In this document: piece after piece, positions 31,299 to 40,755 of the stretch
How positions within the stretch are numbered: the stretch's first letter is position 1
Layout: every line of letters begins with the position of its first letter
From: G965207335 sp965207335
GTDB taxonomy: Bacteria; Pseudomonadota; Gammaproteobacteria; PS1; Pseudothioglobaceae
Length of the DNA stretch: 64,000 nt
Assembly: GCA_965207335.1 (NCBI GenBank)
Contig: OZ242267.1
Span: 1,612,001-1,676,000, forward strand
Direction of reading: 5' to 3'
Translations under genes and position numbers: made by a program
The notes under the pieces: model-generated
The model's database searches: none
What the model saw: the letters and a program-made list of their open reading frames with translations, nothing else
What the model was told of the DNA's origin: nothing

Positions 31299-33980
31299 AT
31301 GAATATTATAAATAAAATAGCTGTAAAAATTATTGGTTCTAGTAATCAACGCTTGTTAAAAAAACTTAATAAAACTGTTGAAACTATAAATAAATACAGT
31401 ACTGAATACCAAAATTTAACTAATGAAGAATTACAAAATAAAACTGTATATCTTAAAAATAAACTAGCAGACGGTGAATCCTTAGATGATATTTTACCAG
31501 AGGCATTTGCTACTGTTCGTGAAACTAGTGATAGAATAATAGGGCTAAGACATTATGATGTGCAATTATTAGGCGGTATTATACTACATCAGGGCAAAAT
31601 ATCAGAAATGGGCACAGGCGAAGGTAAAACCTTAGTAGCAACCTTGCCCGCCTATCTAAACGCCTTAGATGATAATGGCGTACATGTAGTTACAGTAAAT
31701 GACTATTTAGCAAAAAGAGATACTGAGTGGATGGAAGGCATTTTTAAATTTTTAGGATTATCAGTTGGTGTTATTGTTGCTAATTTATCTCCAGAAGATA
31801 GACAAGAAGCTTATAAATGTGATGTTGTTTATGCTACTAATAATGAGCTAGGATTTGATTATCTTCGTGATAATATGGCGTTTTCAATACAACAAAAAGT
31901 CCAAAGAAAGCTAAATTTTGCCATAATAGATGAAGTTGATTCTATTTTAATTGACGAGGCAAGAACACCACTAATTATCTCTGGTCCTGCTGATGATTAC
32001 AGTCAAATATACAAAACAATAAATAATTTTATTGGTAAATTTAGTGAACAAAAAGAGGTTGGACAAGGAAAAGAATTAATAGTAGAAGTAGAAGGCGATT
32101 ACACAGTTGAAGAAAAACATAAGCAAATTTTAATAACAGATAGAGGGCATTCTAAAGCAGAAGAATTACTAAAAAAAAATCAAATTCTAGAAGATGATGA
32201 AAGTCTTTATGATGCAAAAAATATTTTATTAACTCAACACTTAAATTCTGCATTAAGAGCGCATGTTTTATTTAAAAAGGATGTTGATTATATAGTTCAA
32301 GATGATGAAATTATTATTGTAGATGAATTTACAGGAAGAACTATGATTGGCAGAAGATGGTCTGAGGGTTTACATCAGGCAATAGAAGCCAAAGAAAATG
32401 TTAGCATTAAAAAAGAAAATCAAACCTTGGCATCAATTACATTCCAAAATTATTTTAGATTATATAATAAGCTATCAGGTATGACAGGCACAGCATATAC
32501 TGAAGCCTATGAATTAGAAAGCATTTACGGTTTAATGGTTGTTATAATACCACCTAATAAACAATCTAAACGCCAAGATTTCTCTGATATGATTTATTTA
32601 ACTAGTGCTGAAAAATATAATGCTATTTATACGGATATTAAAGAATGTTTGTCAAGAGGGCAGCCAGTATTAGTTGGTACTAGTAGCATTGAAAGCTCAG
32701 AGTTGTTGTCCTCCATTCTTAGTAAAAATAAAATTAATCACGAGGTATTAAATGCCAAACAGCATGAGAGAGAAGCACAAATAATAGCAAATGCTGGTAA
32801 AAAATACTCTATCACCATAGCTACTAATATGGCAGGTAGAGGCACAGATATAGTTTTAGGTGGTAAGTTATCAGAAGATAGTAGCGAGCAAGATAAAAAA
32901 AATTGGAATAAAAATCACAATGATGTAATAGCCTGTGGAGGATTACGCATAGTTGGTACAGAAAGAAATGAATCAAGAAGAGTAGATAATCAGTTAAGGG
33001 GTAGAACAGCTCGTCAAGGTGACATTGGCTCTACCAGATTTTATTTATCCTTAGAAGATAATTTAATGCGTATTTTTGCATCCGATAGGATGGCATCTAT
33101 GATGTCAAAATTAGGCATGAAAGAAAATGAATCCATAGAACATAATATGGTAAATAGAGCTATTGAAAATGCTCAGAAAAAAGTAGAAGGATATAATTTT
33201 GATGCTCGTAAACAACTATTAGAATACGATAATGTATCTAATGATCAAAGGCGTATTGTGTATAAAAAACGCGATGATTTAATGTTGGCAAATGATGTCT
33301 CTGATAATTTAAAGAATATGCGTTATGATGTTATTAACAACATATTTTATCAATACATAAACATTAGTATTTCTGATTCTGACTGGGATATTAGTGGTCT
33401 GCATAATATTTTAAAATCTGATTTTAGTATTGATATAGATATTAAAAAATACCTAGATGATGATATAAAAATTAATGATTTATCAGATTTAATTATTACT
33501 AAATTAGTAGAAGTTGCTGATGAAAAGGAGCAATTAGCAGGCTCTGATACTATGCGTGATTTTGAAAAATCAGTAATGTTACAAACCTTAGATCATTTCT
33601 GGAAAGAGCATTTATCTGCTATGGATTATTTACGCCAAAGTATTGGATTAAGGGGCTATGCACAAAAAAATCCAGTGCAAGAATACAAAAACGAAGCTTT
33701 TAAAATGTTTAATGATTTATTGGAAAATATTAATTTAGAGATTATCAAAATAATATCTAATGTTAGTATAAAAGATAATTACACCAATATAAAGCAACAA
33801 AAACAACAAGATATGCACTATGAACATCAAGAGGTAAATAGTTTAGGTAATAATGAAAATAGTAATAATAACAAAGAACAACAAAAACCATTTGTAAGAC
33901 CTAAGAAAAAAATAGGCAGAAATGAGCCTTGTCATTGTGGATCTGGTAAAAAATTTAAGCAATGCCATGGTAAAGCCTAA
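31299..33980 (+). CDS. secA: Preprotein translocase ATPase SecA
   Basis: An 893-residue protein. It has nucleotide-binding domain 1 with MGTGEGKTLVATLPAYLNAL, the DEVD box (FAIIDEVDSILIDEARTPLI), a preprotein cross-linking domain (LSGMTGTAYTEAYE), NBD2 (VGTSSIESSELLS, NMAGRGTDIVLGG, RTARQGDIGSTRFYLSLEDN), a helical scaffold and the C-terminal zinc SecB-binding motif CHCGSGKKFKQCHG. It drives Sec-dependent export. The C-terminus overlaps anmK by 14 bp. Confidence 0.97.
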   Translation: MNIINKIAVKIIGSSNQRLLKKLNKTVETINKYSTEYQNLTNEELQNKTVYLKNKLADGESLDDILPEAFATVRETSDRIIGLRHYDVQLLGGIILHQGKISEMGTGEGKTLVATLPAYLNALDDNGVHVVTVNDYLAKRDTEWMEGIFKFLGLSVGVIVANLSPEDRQEAYKCDVVYATNNELGFDYLRDNMAFSIQQKVQRKLNFAIIDEVDSILIDEARTPLIISGPADDYSQIYKTINNFIGKFSEQKEVGQGKELIVEVEGDYTVEEKHKQILITDRGHSKAEELLKKNQILEDDESLYDAKNILLTQHLNSALRAHVLFKKDVDYIVQDDEIIIVDEFTGRTMIGRRWSEGLHQAIEAKENVSIKKENQTLASITFQNYFRLYNKLSGMTGTAYTEAYELESIYGLMVVIIPPNKQSKRQDFSDMIYLTSAEKYNAIYTDIKECLSRGQPVLVGTSSIESSELLSSILSKNKINHEVLNAKQHEREAQIIANAGKKYSITIATNMAGRGTDIVLGGKLSEDSSEQDKKNWNKNHNDVIACGGLRIVGTERNESRRVDNQLRGRTARQGDIGSTRFYLSLEDNLMRIFASDRMASMMSKLGMKENESIEHNMVNRAIENAQKKVEGYNFDARKQLLEYDNVSNDQRRIVYKKRDDLMLANDVSDNLKNMRYDVINNIFYQYINISISDSDWDISGLHNILKSDFSIDIDIKKYLDDDIKINDLSDLIITKLVEVADEKEQLAGSDTMRDFEKSVMLQTLDHFWKEHLSAMDYLRQSIGLRGYAQKNPVQEYKNEAFKMFNDLLENINLEIIKIISNVSIKDNYTNIKQQKQQDMHYEHQEVNSLGNNENSNNNKEQQKPFVRPKKKIGRNEPCHCGSGKKFKQCHGKA

Positions 33981-35031
33981 TAAACCATATTATCTAGGAC
34001 TAATGGCTGGTACAAGTCTAGATGGTGTTGATGCTTGTATTATTGACAATACTAATAAGCCAATATCATCACATTACTTACAATATCCAAAACATATAGT
34101 AAGGCAAATAAAGTCTTTAATGAATAGTAATATTAGTTTAAACAGTATAGTTGAACTAGATATTGAATTAGCACAATTATTCGCTAAAACTGCTAACGAG
34201 TTAATAGCAAATTCTGCTCTTAAACATCAGGACATATCTGCTATTGGCTCACATGGGCAAACTATTTATCACTTGCCAAAAATATATAGTTGGCAATTAG
34301 CAAATCCCGCTATTATTGCAGAAAAAACACAAATAATGCTAGTAACAGATTTTCGTATGAGTGATATAGCAGTAGGCGGACAAGGAGCACCACTTACTCC
34401 TGTTTATCATAAATATTTACTACAAGATAAAAACGGTATTATTGTAAATCTTGGTGGCATTATTAATATTACTATTGTGCAAAACAACAAATTATTAGGC
34501 TTTGATATTGGTCCTGCTAATACTTTAATGGATAATTGGAGTATAAGGCATCAACAAAAACCCTATGATAAAAATGGCAAATGGGCTAGTAATGGTGTGG
34601 TTATTACAGAATTACTAAGCAAACTATTAGCGGATAATTATTTTAACAAACCAGCACCTAAGAGTACAGGTACTGAATATTTTAATCTTAACTGGTTAGA
34701 TAGGTATTTAACAGGCAGTGAAACACCAGTTGATGTGCAAGCAACACTATTAGAATTAACAGCAAGAAGTATTGCTAATTCCCTGCCTACTAAATTGATT
34801 GTGTATTTATGTGGCGGTGGAGTACATAATACTGAGTTAGTTGCTAGAATTAATAAACTAACAAGCAATAAGATAACTACAACTAACGACTTAGGTATTA
34901 GTCCAGATTATGTAGAAGCGGCTACATTTGCATTTCTTGCTAAACAAACATTAACTAAAAAACACGGTAATTTTTCTAGTGTAACTGGTGCAAAAGAAAG
35001 TCGTATTTTAGGCGGAGTCTATAATTATTAA
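33967..35031 (+). CDS. anmK: Anhydro-N-acetylmuramic acid kinase
   Basis: About 354 residues from the ATG at 33967 (MVKPNKPYYLGLMAGTSLDG), chosen because the earlier Met lies deep in secA. Family motifs are LMAGTSLDGVDAC near the start, GSHGQTIYH, DFRMSDIAVGGQGAPLTPVY, NLGGIINIT, GFDIGPANTLMD and LCGGGVHN. It phosphorylates recycled anhydroMurNAc to MurNAc-6-P in peptidoglycan recycling. Its presence argues the cell still makes and recycles a wall. Confidence 0.95.
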   Translation: MVKPNKPYYLGLMAGTSLDGVDACIIDNTNKPISSHYLQYPKHIVRQIKSLMNSNISLNSIVELDIELAQLFAKTANELIANSALKHQDISAIGSHGQTIYHLPKIYSWQLANPAIIAEKTQIMLVTDFRMSDIAVGGQGAPLTPVYHKYLLQDKNGIIVNLGGIINITIVQNNKLLGFDIGPANTLMDNWSIRHQQKPYDKNGKWASNGVVITELLSKLLADNYFNKPAPKSTGTEYFNLNWLDRYLTGSETPVDVQATLLELTARSIANSLPTKLIVYLCGGGVHNTELVARINKLTSNKITTTNDLGISPDYVEAATFAFLAKQTLTKKHGNFSSVTGAKESRILGGVYNY

Positions 35032-35056
35032 ATACTCACAATAGAAAATATAAAAA

Positions 35057-35065
35057 TGATATAAT
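35057..35065 (+). promoter_or_regulatory. Extended -10 promoter (TGATATAAT) of the repeat-protein/zeta module
   Basis: TGA-TATAAT lies 32 bp before the ATG at 35098 in an intergenic gap. The same nonamer precedes hicB and the RHH gene at 24550. It suggests the two-gene module has its own promoter. Confidence 0.45.
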
Positions 35066-35097
35066 TGTAATACACTACCTAAATATACTAGATTACT

Positions 35098-35616
35098 ATG
35101 AGACAACAATTTGATAAAAAAGAGCCAGAAATTCTTGCACTGGATAAACTATTTAAAGGTATAGGTAAAGAGGCTACTAAATATAGGCAAATAAATATTG
35201 CCAATAATCCTGTGTATAAAAAATATGAGATTGCCAATAATGAGTTAAAAAAAATATCAAATATTATTAGCAAAAATATCTCATTAATTGAACTAGAAAA
35301 AAGTGCTAATAAACTAAGAAAAACATTTTATATTATTGCAGAACATAGCCCATTAAAAGAGTTAGAAAAAAGTGCTAATAGGATGAGAGGAAAATTTGGT
35401 AGCGTTACAGGGCATAGTTTATCAAAAGAACTAGAAAACAACGCTAATAGCATAAGAGAAACATTAGAAAGTATTACCGAGAGACCATTAATAAAAGAAC
35501 TAGAAAACAATGCTAATAGTATAAGAAAAATATTAAATAGTATTACAGATCATAGTTTATCAAAAAATGTAGAAAAGAGTGCCGATAGATTAAAAAAATA
35601 TCATATAATTAGATGA
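35098..35616 (+). CDS. Protein of five 23-residue repeats, upstream of a zeta-type toxin
   Basis: A 172-residue protein. After a charged N-terminal about 60 residues, a unit opening ELEKSANKLR recurs at residues 65, 88, 111, 134 and 157, exactly every 23 residues (ELEKSANRMR, ELENNANSIR twice, NVEKSADRLK). Each unit looks helical, with a short hydrophobic second helix (I/F-x-x-I-T-x-H-S-L). No signal peptide or membrane helix. The gene ends 27 bp before a zeta-family kinase, so an antitoxin role is reasonable, but it does not look like the known epsilon or PezA antitoxins. No family recognised. Confidence 0.7.
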   Translation: MRQQFDKKEPEILALDKLFKGIGKEATKYRQINIANNPVYKKYEIANNELKKISNIISKNISLIELEKSANKLRKTFYIIAEHSPLKELEKSANRMRGKFGSVTGHSLSKELENNANSIRETLESITERPLIKELENNANSIRKILNSITDHSLSKNVEKSADRLKKYHIIR

Positions 35617-35643
35617 TATATTTAAAAAACTATTAAAAATTTA

Positions 35644-36288
35644 GTGAGTAATAAGCCTAATTTAGTGGTTATGGCAGGTCCTAATGGTGCTGGAAAAACT
35701 ACCATTACCAAAAAACTATTGAGTCATCCTTGGCTAGATAATACAACTTATATAAACCCAGATGAAATTGCCAATGAAAAGTTTGGCGGCTGGAATAATA
35801 AAGAATCTTTTATTGAAGCAGCTAATTTAGCTGAACAAATGCGTGAAAACTGCCTTGAAAACAAGAAAAATCTGGCATTTAAAACTGTTTTTTCTACTGA
35901 TGGAAAAATAGAATTTATCCAAAAAGCAATTAAAAATAACTTTTTTGTACGGTTTTTTTTTATAGCAACTGACGATGCAGAAATAAATATTGGTAGGATT
36001 AGTTCTCGTTTATTACAATATGGTCATGATGTGCCACCTGATAAAGTTAAGAGCAGGCATTATAAATCTATCGCTAATTGTGTTAAAGTAATTAACTTAG
36101 TGAATAGGGCGTATATTTATGATAATTCTATTGATGGTAAAGACCATAAACTTATATTTAGAGTAGTAAATGATGAAAATATACAAACCTTAAAACAATA
36201 TGTAGAACTACATGATTGGACTAAAAATATTTATAAACAATGTTATATAAAAAAATTAAAAAATAATGCAAAAACTAACAATTACTAA
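35644..36288 (+). CDS. Zeta-toxin-family kinase
   Basis: A 214-residue protein with a GTG start. It carries the P-loop MAGPNGAGKTTITKKLL (about 10-26), YINPDEIANEKFGGWNN with the conserved Asp, FKTVFSTDGKIEFI in place of the family's T-x-x-S segment, and RISSRLLQYGHDVPPDKVKS (then RHY), the conserved Arg-rich region of stand-alone zeta/PezT-like proteins. Zeta toxins phosphorylate UDP-N-acetylglucosamine precursors and block wall synthesis; the substrate of this subgroup is not certain. The 3' end overlaps pyrC by 23 bp. Confidence 0.8.
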   Translation: MSNKPNLVVMAGPNGAGKTTITKKLLSHPWLDNTTYINPDEIANEKFGGWNNKESFIEAANLAEQMRENCLENKKNLAFKTVFSTDGKIEFIQKAIKNNFFVRFFFIATDDAEINIGRISSRLLQYGHDVPPDKVKSRHYKSIANCVKVINLVNRAYIYDNSIDGKDHKLIFRVVNDENIQTLKQYVELHDWTKNIYKQCYIKKLKNNAKTNNY

Positions 36289-37303
36289 ACCAGATGATTG
36301 GCATTTGCACCTAAGAGAAGGTGCTGATATGGCTAGTATCGTTAAATTTAGTGCTAGGCAAATGGGGCGAGCTATAATTATGCCTAACTTAAAAAATCCA
36401 GTTACTAATGCTGACAAAGCAGAAAAATATCGTCAAAACATTTTATCTTCACTACCAAAAAATAGCAATTTTATTCCGTTAATGACTCTGTATTTAACTG
36501 ATAAAACTAGTGTTAATGATATTATATTAGCTAAAAATAACCCATTTATAATAGGGGCAAAATTATATCCATTTGGTGCTACTACAAACTCTAATAACGG
36601 TGTTAGCAATATAGCTAATATTTATCCAGTATTAGCAAAAATACAAGAATTGGATATGGTTTTACTAATTCACGGCGAAGTTGTTGATAAAGATATTGAT
36701 ATTTTTGATAGAGAAAAGATTTTTATTACTAAAATACTTAGTAAAATATATCAAGATTTTCCAAATTTAAGAATTGTTTTTGAGCATATAACTACCAAAG
36801 ATGCAGTGGATTTTGTCCTAGAAACTAATAATAATATAGTAGCAACTATCACCCCGCACCATTTATTAGCAAATAGAAATGATATGTTAGCAGAAGGTAT
36901 TCGTCCGCATTATTTTTGTTTGCCTATATTAAAAAGAGCAAATCCACATCAAAAATCTTTAATTACTGCTGCAATATCTGGCAATAAGAAATTTTTCTTA
37001 GGCACGGACTCGGCCCCACATACCAAGCAATATAAAGAAAGTAGTTGTGGTTGTGCTGGTATTTTTAATGCTCATATTGGTATTGAATTATATGCCACAG
37101 TGTTTGATAATTATAATTCCCTAGATAAATTAGAAGCATTTAGCTCATTTTATGGTGCCGATTTTTATAAATTACAACGCAATAAAACTACTATTACCCT
37201 AGAAAAATCTCAACAACAAATACCAGAAAATTATAATATTCCAAGTGGTAAAATTGTTCCATTTTTAGCAGGTGATACTATAAATTGGAGTATTGCTGAC
37301 TAA
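36266..37303 (+). CDS. pyrC: Dihydroorotase
   Basis: A 345-residue class II dihydroorotase of pyrimidine synthesis. Metal ligands are DDWHLHLREG (HxH near the start), GAKLYPFGATTNS with the carboxylated Lys, LIHGEV, FEHITTKDAV, ATITPHHLL and FLGTDSAPHTKQ. The catalytic Asp is in GTDSAPH. All expected motifs are present. It starts inside the end of the zeta-like gene, so expression may be coupled. Confidence 0.96.
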   Translation: MQKLTITKPDDWHLHLREGADMASIVKFSARQMGRAIIMPNLKNPVTNADKAEKYRQNILSSLPKNSNFIPLMTLYLTDKTSVNDIILAKNNPFIIGAKLYPFGATTNSNNGVSNIANIYPVLAKIQELDMVLLIHGEVVDKDIDIFDREKIFITKILSKIYQDFPNLRIVFEHITTKDAVDFVLETNNNIVATITPHHLLANRNDMLAEGIRPHYFCLPILKRANPHQKSLITAAISGNKKFFLGTDSAPHTKQYKESSCGCAGIFNAHIGIELYATVFDNYNSLDKLEAFSSFYGADFYKLQRNKTTITLEKSQQQIPENYNIPSGKIVPFLAGDTINWSIAD

Positions 37304-37305
37304 TT

Positions 37306-38370
37306 ATGCCTTTAATAGCCCACACTAATTTACCATCGTTTGCTAGACTTTTAAATGAAGGCGAATTAATATTATCAAAAGATAGAGCGAATAATCAAAG
37401 TATTAGAGAGCTACATATTGGCTTATTAAATATAATGCCAGATGCTGCAATTGAAGCGACAGAAAGACAGTTTTTTCGTTTAATAGGGCAAAGTAATCAT
37501 GTTGTGCAGTTTTATGTACATCCATTTTCACTGCCTAGTATAAAAAGAAATGACAAGGCTTTAAAACACATAAAGAAATATTATAAGGATTTTGCTGATA
37601 TTAAAAAACACGGTTTGGATGCCTTAATTATTACCGGAGCAGTACCAGAATTGTTTAATCAAAATAATTTTTTGGTTGAGTTTAAAAAAGTAATAGATTG
37701 GAGTTATGAAAATGTTGTTTCTACTTTATGTTCTTGTTTTGCTACTCATGTTGTATTGCAAATTCGTTATAAAAAACTCAGAGATGCACTTCATAAAAAG
37801 TGTTGCGGAGTATTTGCTCATAAAGTAGTATTTAGAAAACATCCTTTGGTGGCAGATATAAATACTGAATTTAATGTACCTCATTCTAGGTTTAATGAAA
37901 TTACTAAAACTCAGTTTAATGATGCTAGTTTAAAGATATTAGTAGAGTCAGATATAGGCATTCATTTAGCAGTAAGTAAAGATTTACTAAGAATGGTATT
38001 TTTTCAAGGGCATCCAGAGTATGACTCTATTAGTTTATTAAAAGAGTATAAACGAGATATTGCTAATTTTATACAAGGATTAGAAAAATATCCATTAATA
38101 CCAGATAATTACTTAGATAAGCAGGGCATTGCTATATTATTAGAGTTTAAAGATAGAATTATCAACAATAAAGCAGCATTAAGTGATTTTCCAGAGCAAT
38201 TATTATTAGAAAATATAAATAATACTTGGAGAGATACAGCTGTGCAAATAATGAATAACTGGCTAGGGTGTATATATCAAACTACTAATAAAGATTTAAA
38301 CAAACTATTTATGGACGGTATTGATGCTAATAATCCTCTTAATATAAATAGAGACCTTTTCATAATATGA
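37306..38370 (+). CDS. metA: Homoserine O-acyltransferase (MetA family)
   Basis: A 354-residue protein. LHIGLLNIMPDAAIEATERQ, DALIITGAVPE, a nucleophilic Cys region (STLCSCFATHVVL), VPHSRFNEI and FFQGHPEYD with the catalytic His and Glu are the MetA marks. It acylates homoserine at the start of methionine synthesis. Succinyl- or acetyl-CoA preference cannot be read securely. It is somewhat longer than E. coli MetA (309) owing to a C-terminal extension. It lies 2 bp after pyrC. Confidence 0.9.
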   Translation: MPLIAHTNLPSFARLLNEGELILSKDRANNQSIRELHIGLLNIMPDAAIEATERQFFRLIGQSNHVVQFYVHPFSLPSIKRNDKALKHIKKYYKDFADIKKHGLDALIITGAVPELFNQNNFLVEFKKVIDWSYENVVSTLCSCFATHVVLQIRYKKLRDALHKKCCGVFAHKVVFRKHPLVADINTEFNVPHSRFNEITKTQFNDASLKILVESDIGIHLAVSKDLLRMVFFQGHPEYDSISLLKEYKRDIANFIQGLEKYPLIPDNYLDKQGIAILLEFKDRIINNKAALSDFPEQLLLENINNTWRDTAVQIMNNWLGCIYQTTNKDLNKLFMDGIDANNPLNINRDLFII

Positions 38371-38373
38371 ATA

Positions 38374-39303
38374 ATGCAATTAATAAGATACTTAAATGAT
38401 ATTAGTAATCATAGCCCATGTATTGTCACCATTGGTAATTTTGATGGACTACACATAGGGCATCAACAATTATTACAACAATTATTACAACAAGCCAAAG
38501 ATTATAATTTAATTAGTGTTGTTATATCTTTTAGCCCTAGTCCTCAAGAATTTTTTGGGGTAAAAAACGCTCAAATTACTAGTTTTAGAGAAAAATTTAA
38601 TATATTAAAAGCACAAAATATAGATAAATATTTAATAATTAACTTTGATGAAGAATTTGCTAATATTAGTGCAGAAGATTTTGTAAATGATATTTTAGTA
38701 AAAAAATTAAATATTAAACATTTAGTAGTAGGTAATGATTTTTGCTTTGGTAAAAATAGATTAGGAAATGTAGAACTACTAACAAAATTTGCAAAACTAC
38801 ACAACTTTAAAATAAGTATTATTGATAATGTTTATTATACTAATACTCGTGTTAGTAGCTCTAATATAAGAAATGCATTAAAAAATGGTAATATAGACTA
38901 TGCAAATGCTATGTTAGGCAGAAAGTTTACTATGGGTGCAAAAGTCATTCATGGCAATAAAAAAGGGCAAGAAATTGGTTTTCCAACCATAAATATGGCA
39001 ATAAAACGCAAAATAAGCCCTATTTTAGGTATTTTAGCAGTATTAGTTAAGATAAAAAACCAACAATATCAAGGTGTAGCAAGTATTGGCTTTCGTCCTA
39101 TACTAAATGGTAAAAAAGTAATATTGGAGGTGTTTATTTTTGATTTTAACAAGTCTGTGTATGGCGAATATGCAGAAGTTGAGTTTCTTTACAAAATAAG
39201 AGATGAACAAAATTTTACAAGTTTTGCTAGTTTACAAAAAAAAATTACCGAAGATGTAACAATCGCTAAAAAATATTTTAAACATCACAAGTCGGACTTG
39301 TGA
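38374..39303 (+). CDS. ribF: Bifunctional riboflavin kinase / FAD synthetase
   Basis: A 309-residue protein. The FMN adenylyltransferase N-domain has CIVTIGNFDGLHIGHQQLLQ and LVVGNDFCFGKNRLGN; the kinase C-domain has GAKVIHGNKKGQEIGFPTIN and GVASIGFRPILNG. It makes FMN and FAD. The last residues (HKSDL) are encoded by a 21-bp palindromic repeat that also supplies the stop codon, so the C-terminus was altered by repeat insertion. Confidence 0.96.
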   Translation: MQLIRYLNDISNHSPCIVTIGNFDGLHIGHQQLLQQLLQQAKDYNLISVVISFSPSPQEFFGVKNAQITSFREKFNILKAQNIDKYLIINFDEEFANISAEDFVNDILVKKLNIKHLVVGNDFCFGKNRLGNVELLTKFAKLHNFKISIIDNVYYTNTRVSSSNIRNALKNGNIDYANAMLGRKFTMGAKVIHGNKKGQEIGFPTINMAIKRKISPILGILAVLVKIKNQQYQGVASIGFRPILNGKKVILEVFIFDFNKSVYGEYAEVEFLYKIRDEQNFTSFASLQKKITEDVTIAKKYFKHHKSDL

Positions 39304-39304
39304 T
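39284..39304. repeat. 21-bp palindrome ATCACAAGTC-G-GACTTGTGAT, copy 1
   Basis: Perfect 10-bp arms around a central G. It overlaps the ribF stop codon. Other copies lie at 58242..58262 (one arm change) and 60316..60336. No T-tract follows, so it is not an obvious intrinsic terminator, though it could form a hairpin in mRNA. Confidence 0.85.
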
Positions 39305-39326
39305 AAGATATTTGCAACTTATATGA

Positions 39327-39433
39327 GAGACCTTTGCATAAATATGAATAATCATCAGAACCCCGCTGTCTACTCACTGACATTAAGCAAAAATCAGAGC
39401 TCTGTTAATCACCCCTATTTATGCAAAGGTCTC
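39327..39433. mobile_element. MITE-like element, short copy (107 bp)
   Basis: GAGACCTTTGCATAAATA at the left and its inverted counterpart (TATTTATGCAAAGGTCTC) at the right enclose a shortened body that still contains ATGAATAATCATCAGAACCC. ATATGA lies directly outside both ends (39321..39326 and 39434..39439), as expected for a target duplication. The termini resemble those of IS5-family elements. Confidence 0.75.
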
Positions 39434-39435
39434 AT

Positions 39436-39666
39436 ATGAAAACAAACTTATTACTTATAGGCTCAGGAACAATACTAACATCAATGACTATATCTGGGTT
39501 TTTGCTAGGGTATGTTAGTGACTATTTTTTTAACACTATACCAATATTTTTATTTTTATTTGGTATTACAGGCTTTATAGGGGGAATAATGAAAGTCAAG
39601 GAAATGTTAGTAAAAAATACCCCAGTTATAAGTAAGGATTATATGAAAAATAATTTTGATAAATAA
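39436..39666 (+). CDS. AtpI/AtpZ-like small membrane protein
   Basis: A 76-residue protein from the ATG at 39436; an upstream in-frame ATG (39421) lies inside the MITE end. Two transmembrane helices (LLLIGSGTILTSMTISGFLL and IFLFLFGITGFIGGIMKV) flank G-Y-V-S-D-Y-F-F-N-T-I-P, the G-x-x-x-D-x-x-x-x-T-x-P loop of the AtpI/AtpZ family that assists c-ring assembly of ATP synthase. Other atp genes are not in the window. The MITE ends 2 bp before the start, so its original promoter or RBS may have been displaced. Confidence 0.65.
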   Translation: MKTNLLLIGSGTILTSMTISGFLLGYVSDYFFNTIPIFLFLFGITGFIGGIMKVKEMLVKNTPVISKDYMKNNFDK

Positions 39667-39675
39667 TTAAATATA

Positions 39676-40680
39676 TTATTGTTCTTTTTGCCATTTCCAC
39701 AAATCAATACATGCTTGTTTTATACTGTATTTTGCTTGCCAATTTAACATTTTTTTAGCAAGAGATACATCAGCATAACAAATATCAATATCGCCAGTCC
39801 TTCTAGGGGTAATTTTATAATTTATTTTTTTACCACTAATATCGCTAAATATAGCAATCATCTCTAATACAGAGTAGGCTTTACCTGTACCTAAGTTTAC
39901 AGTAATAATATTTTTGCTATTATTAAATAAGAATTTTAAAGCGTCAATATGCCCACCTGCTATATCTAATATATGAATATAATCTCTAACTCCAGTGCCA
40001 TCTTTGGTATTATAATCATTGCCAAAAATAGATAATTTAGCCAAAACACCAGTGGCAACTTTTGCTATATAAGGCATTAAATTATTGGGAATGTCGTTAG
40101 GGTTTTCACCTAATAATCCAGATGGGTGTGCTCCTATTGGATTAAAATAACGCAAAATAGCAATATGCCAATTACTATTAGCAATTGGTAAATCGGCTAG
40201 TATTTGCTCAATTATTAATTTAGACCTACCATAAGGATTAGTTGCTGATAGTTTAGCATCTTCTTTAATTGGATTAACTTTTTGTTTGCCGTAAACAGTA
40301 GCAGATGAGCTAAAAACTAAATTAAAACAACCAAATTTTTGCATAACATTAACAACACTAATAAGTCCTACAACATTATTACTATAATATTCTATGGGTT
40401 TATCACTAGACTCAGCTACTGCTTTTAGACCAGCAAAATGAATAACTGCATCAATTTTATGGCTATTAAATATTTTTTCTATTAGTCTCTCATTACGCAC
40501 ATCGGCTTTATAAAAATGCGGTTTAACACCAGTAATTTTTTCTATATTAGTTATGGAATTTTTATTAGAATTTATCAAATTATCAACTATGATAATATTA
40601 TAGCTAGCATTAATTAACTCTATTGCTGTATGTGAGCCTATATATCCCGCACCACCTGTTATTAAAATAGTTTTTTGCAT
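39676..40680 (-). CDS. galE: UDP-glucose 4-epimerase
   Basis: A 334-residue extended SDR. TGGAGYIGSHTAIELI binds NAD; HFAGLKAVAESSDKPIEYYS, FSSSATVYGKQ (catalytic Ser/Thr), NPYGRSKLIIEQ (YxxxK), ILRYFNPIGAHPSGLLGE and DYIHILDIAGGH are GalE-specific. It interconverts UDP-glucose and UDP-galactose, or the GlcNAc forms, for surface glycans. First gene of the minus-strand surface cluster boundary. Confidence 0.95.
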   Translation of the reverse strand: MQKTILITGGAGYIGSHTAIELINASYNIIIVDNLINSNKNSITNIEKITGVKPHFYKADVRNERLIEKIFNSHKIDAVIHFAGLKAVAESSDKPIEYYSNNVVGLISVVNVMQKFGCFNLVFSSSATVYGKQKVNPIKEDAKLSATNPYGRSKLIIEQILADLPIANSNWHIAILRYFNPIGAHPSGLLGENPNDIPNNLMPYIAKVATGVLAKLSIFGNDYNTKDGTGVRDYIHILDIAGGHIDALKFLFNNSKNIITVNLGTGKAYSVLEMIAIFSDISGKKINYKITPRRTGDIDICYADVSLAKKMLNWQAKYSIKQACIDLWKWQKEQ

Positions 40681-40755
40681 ATTAAGAAATGTTTTAGTGT
40701 TATAAATAGAATTTTAGATACAGTGTTGTTTTTATTTATAGTATATCTAATTCAT

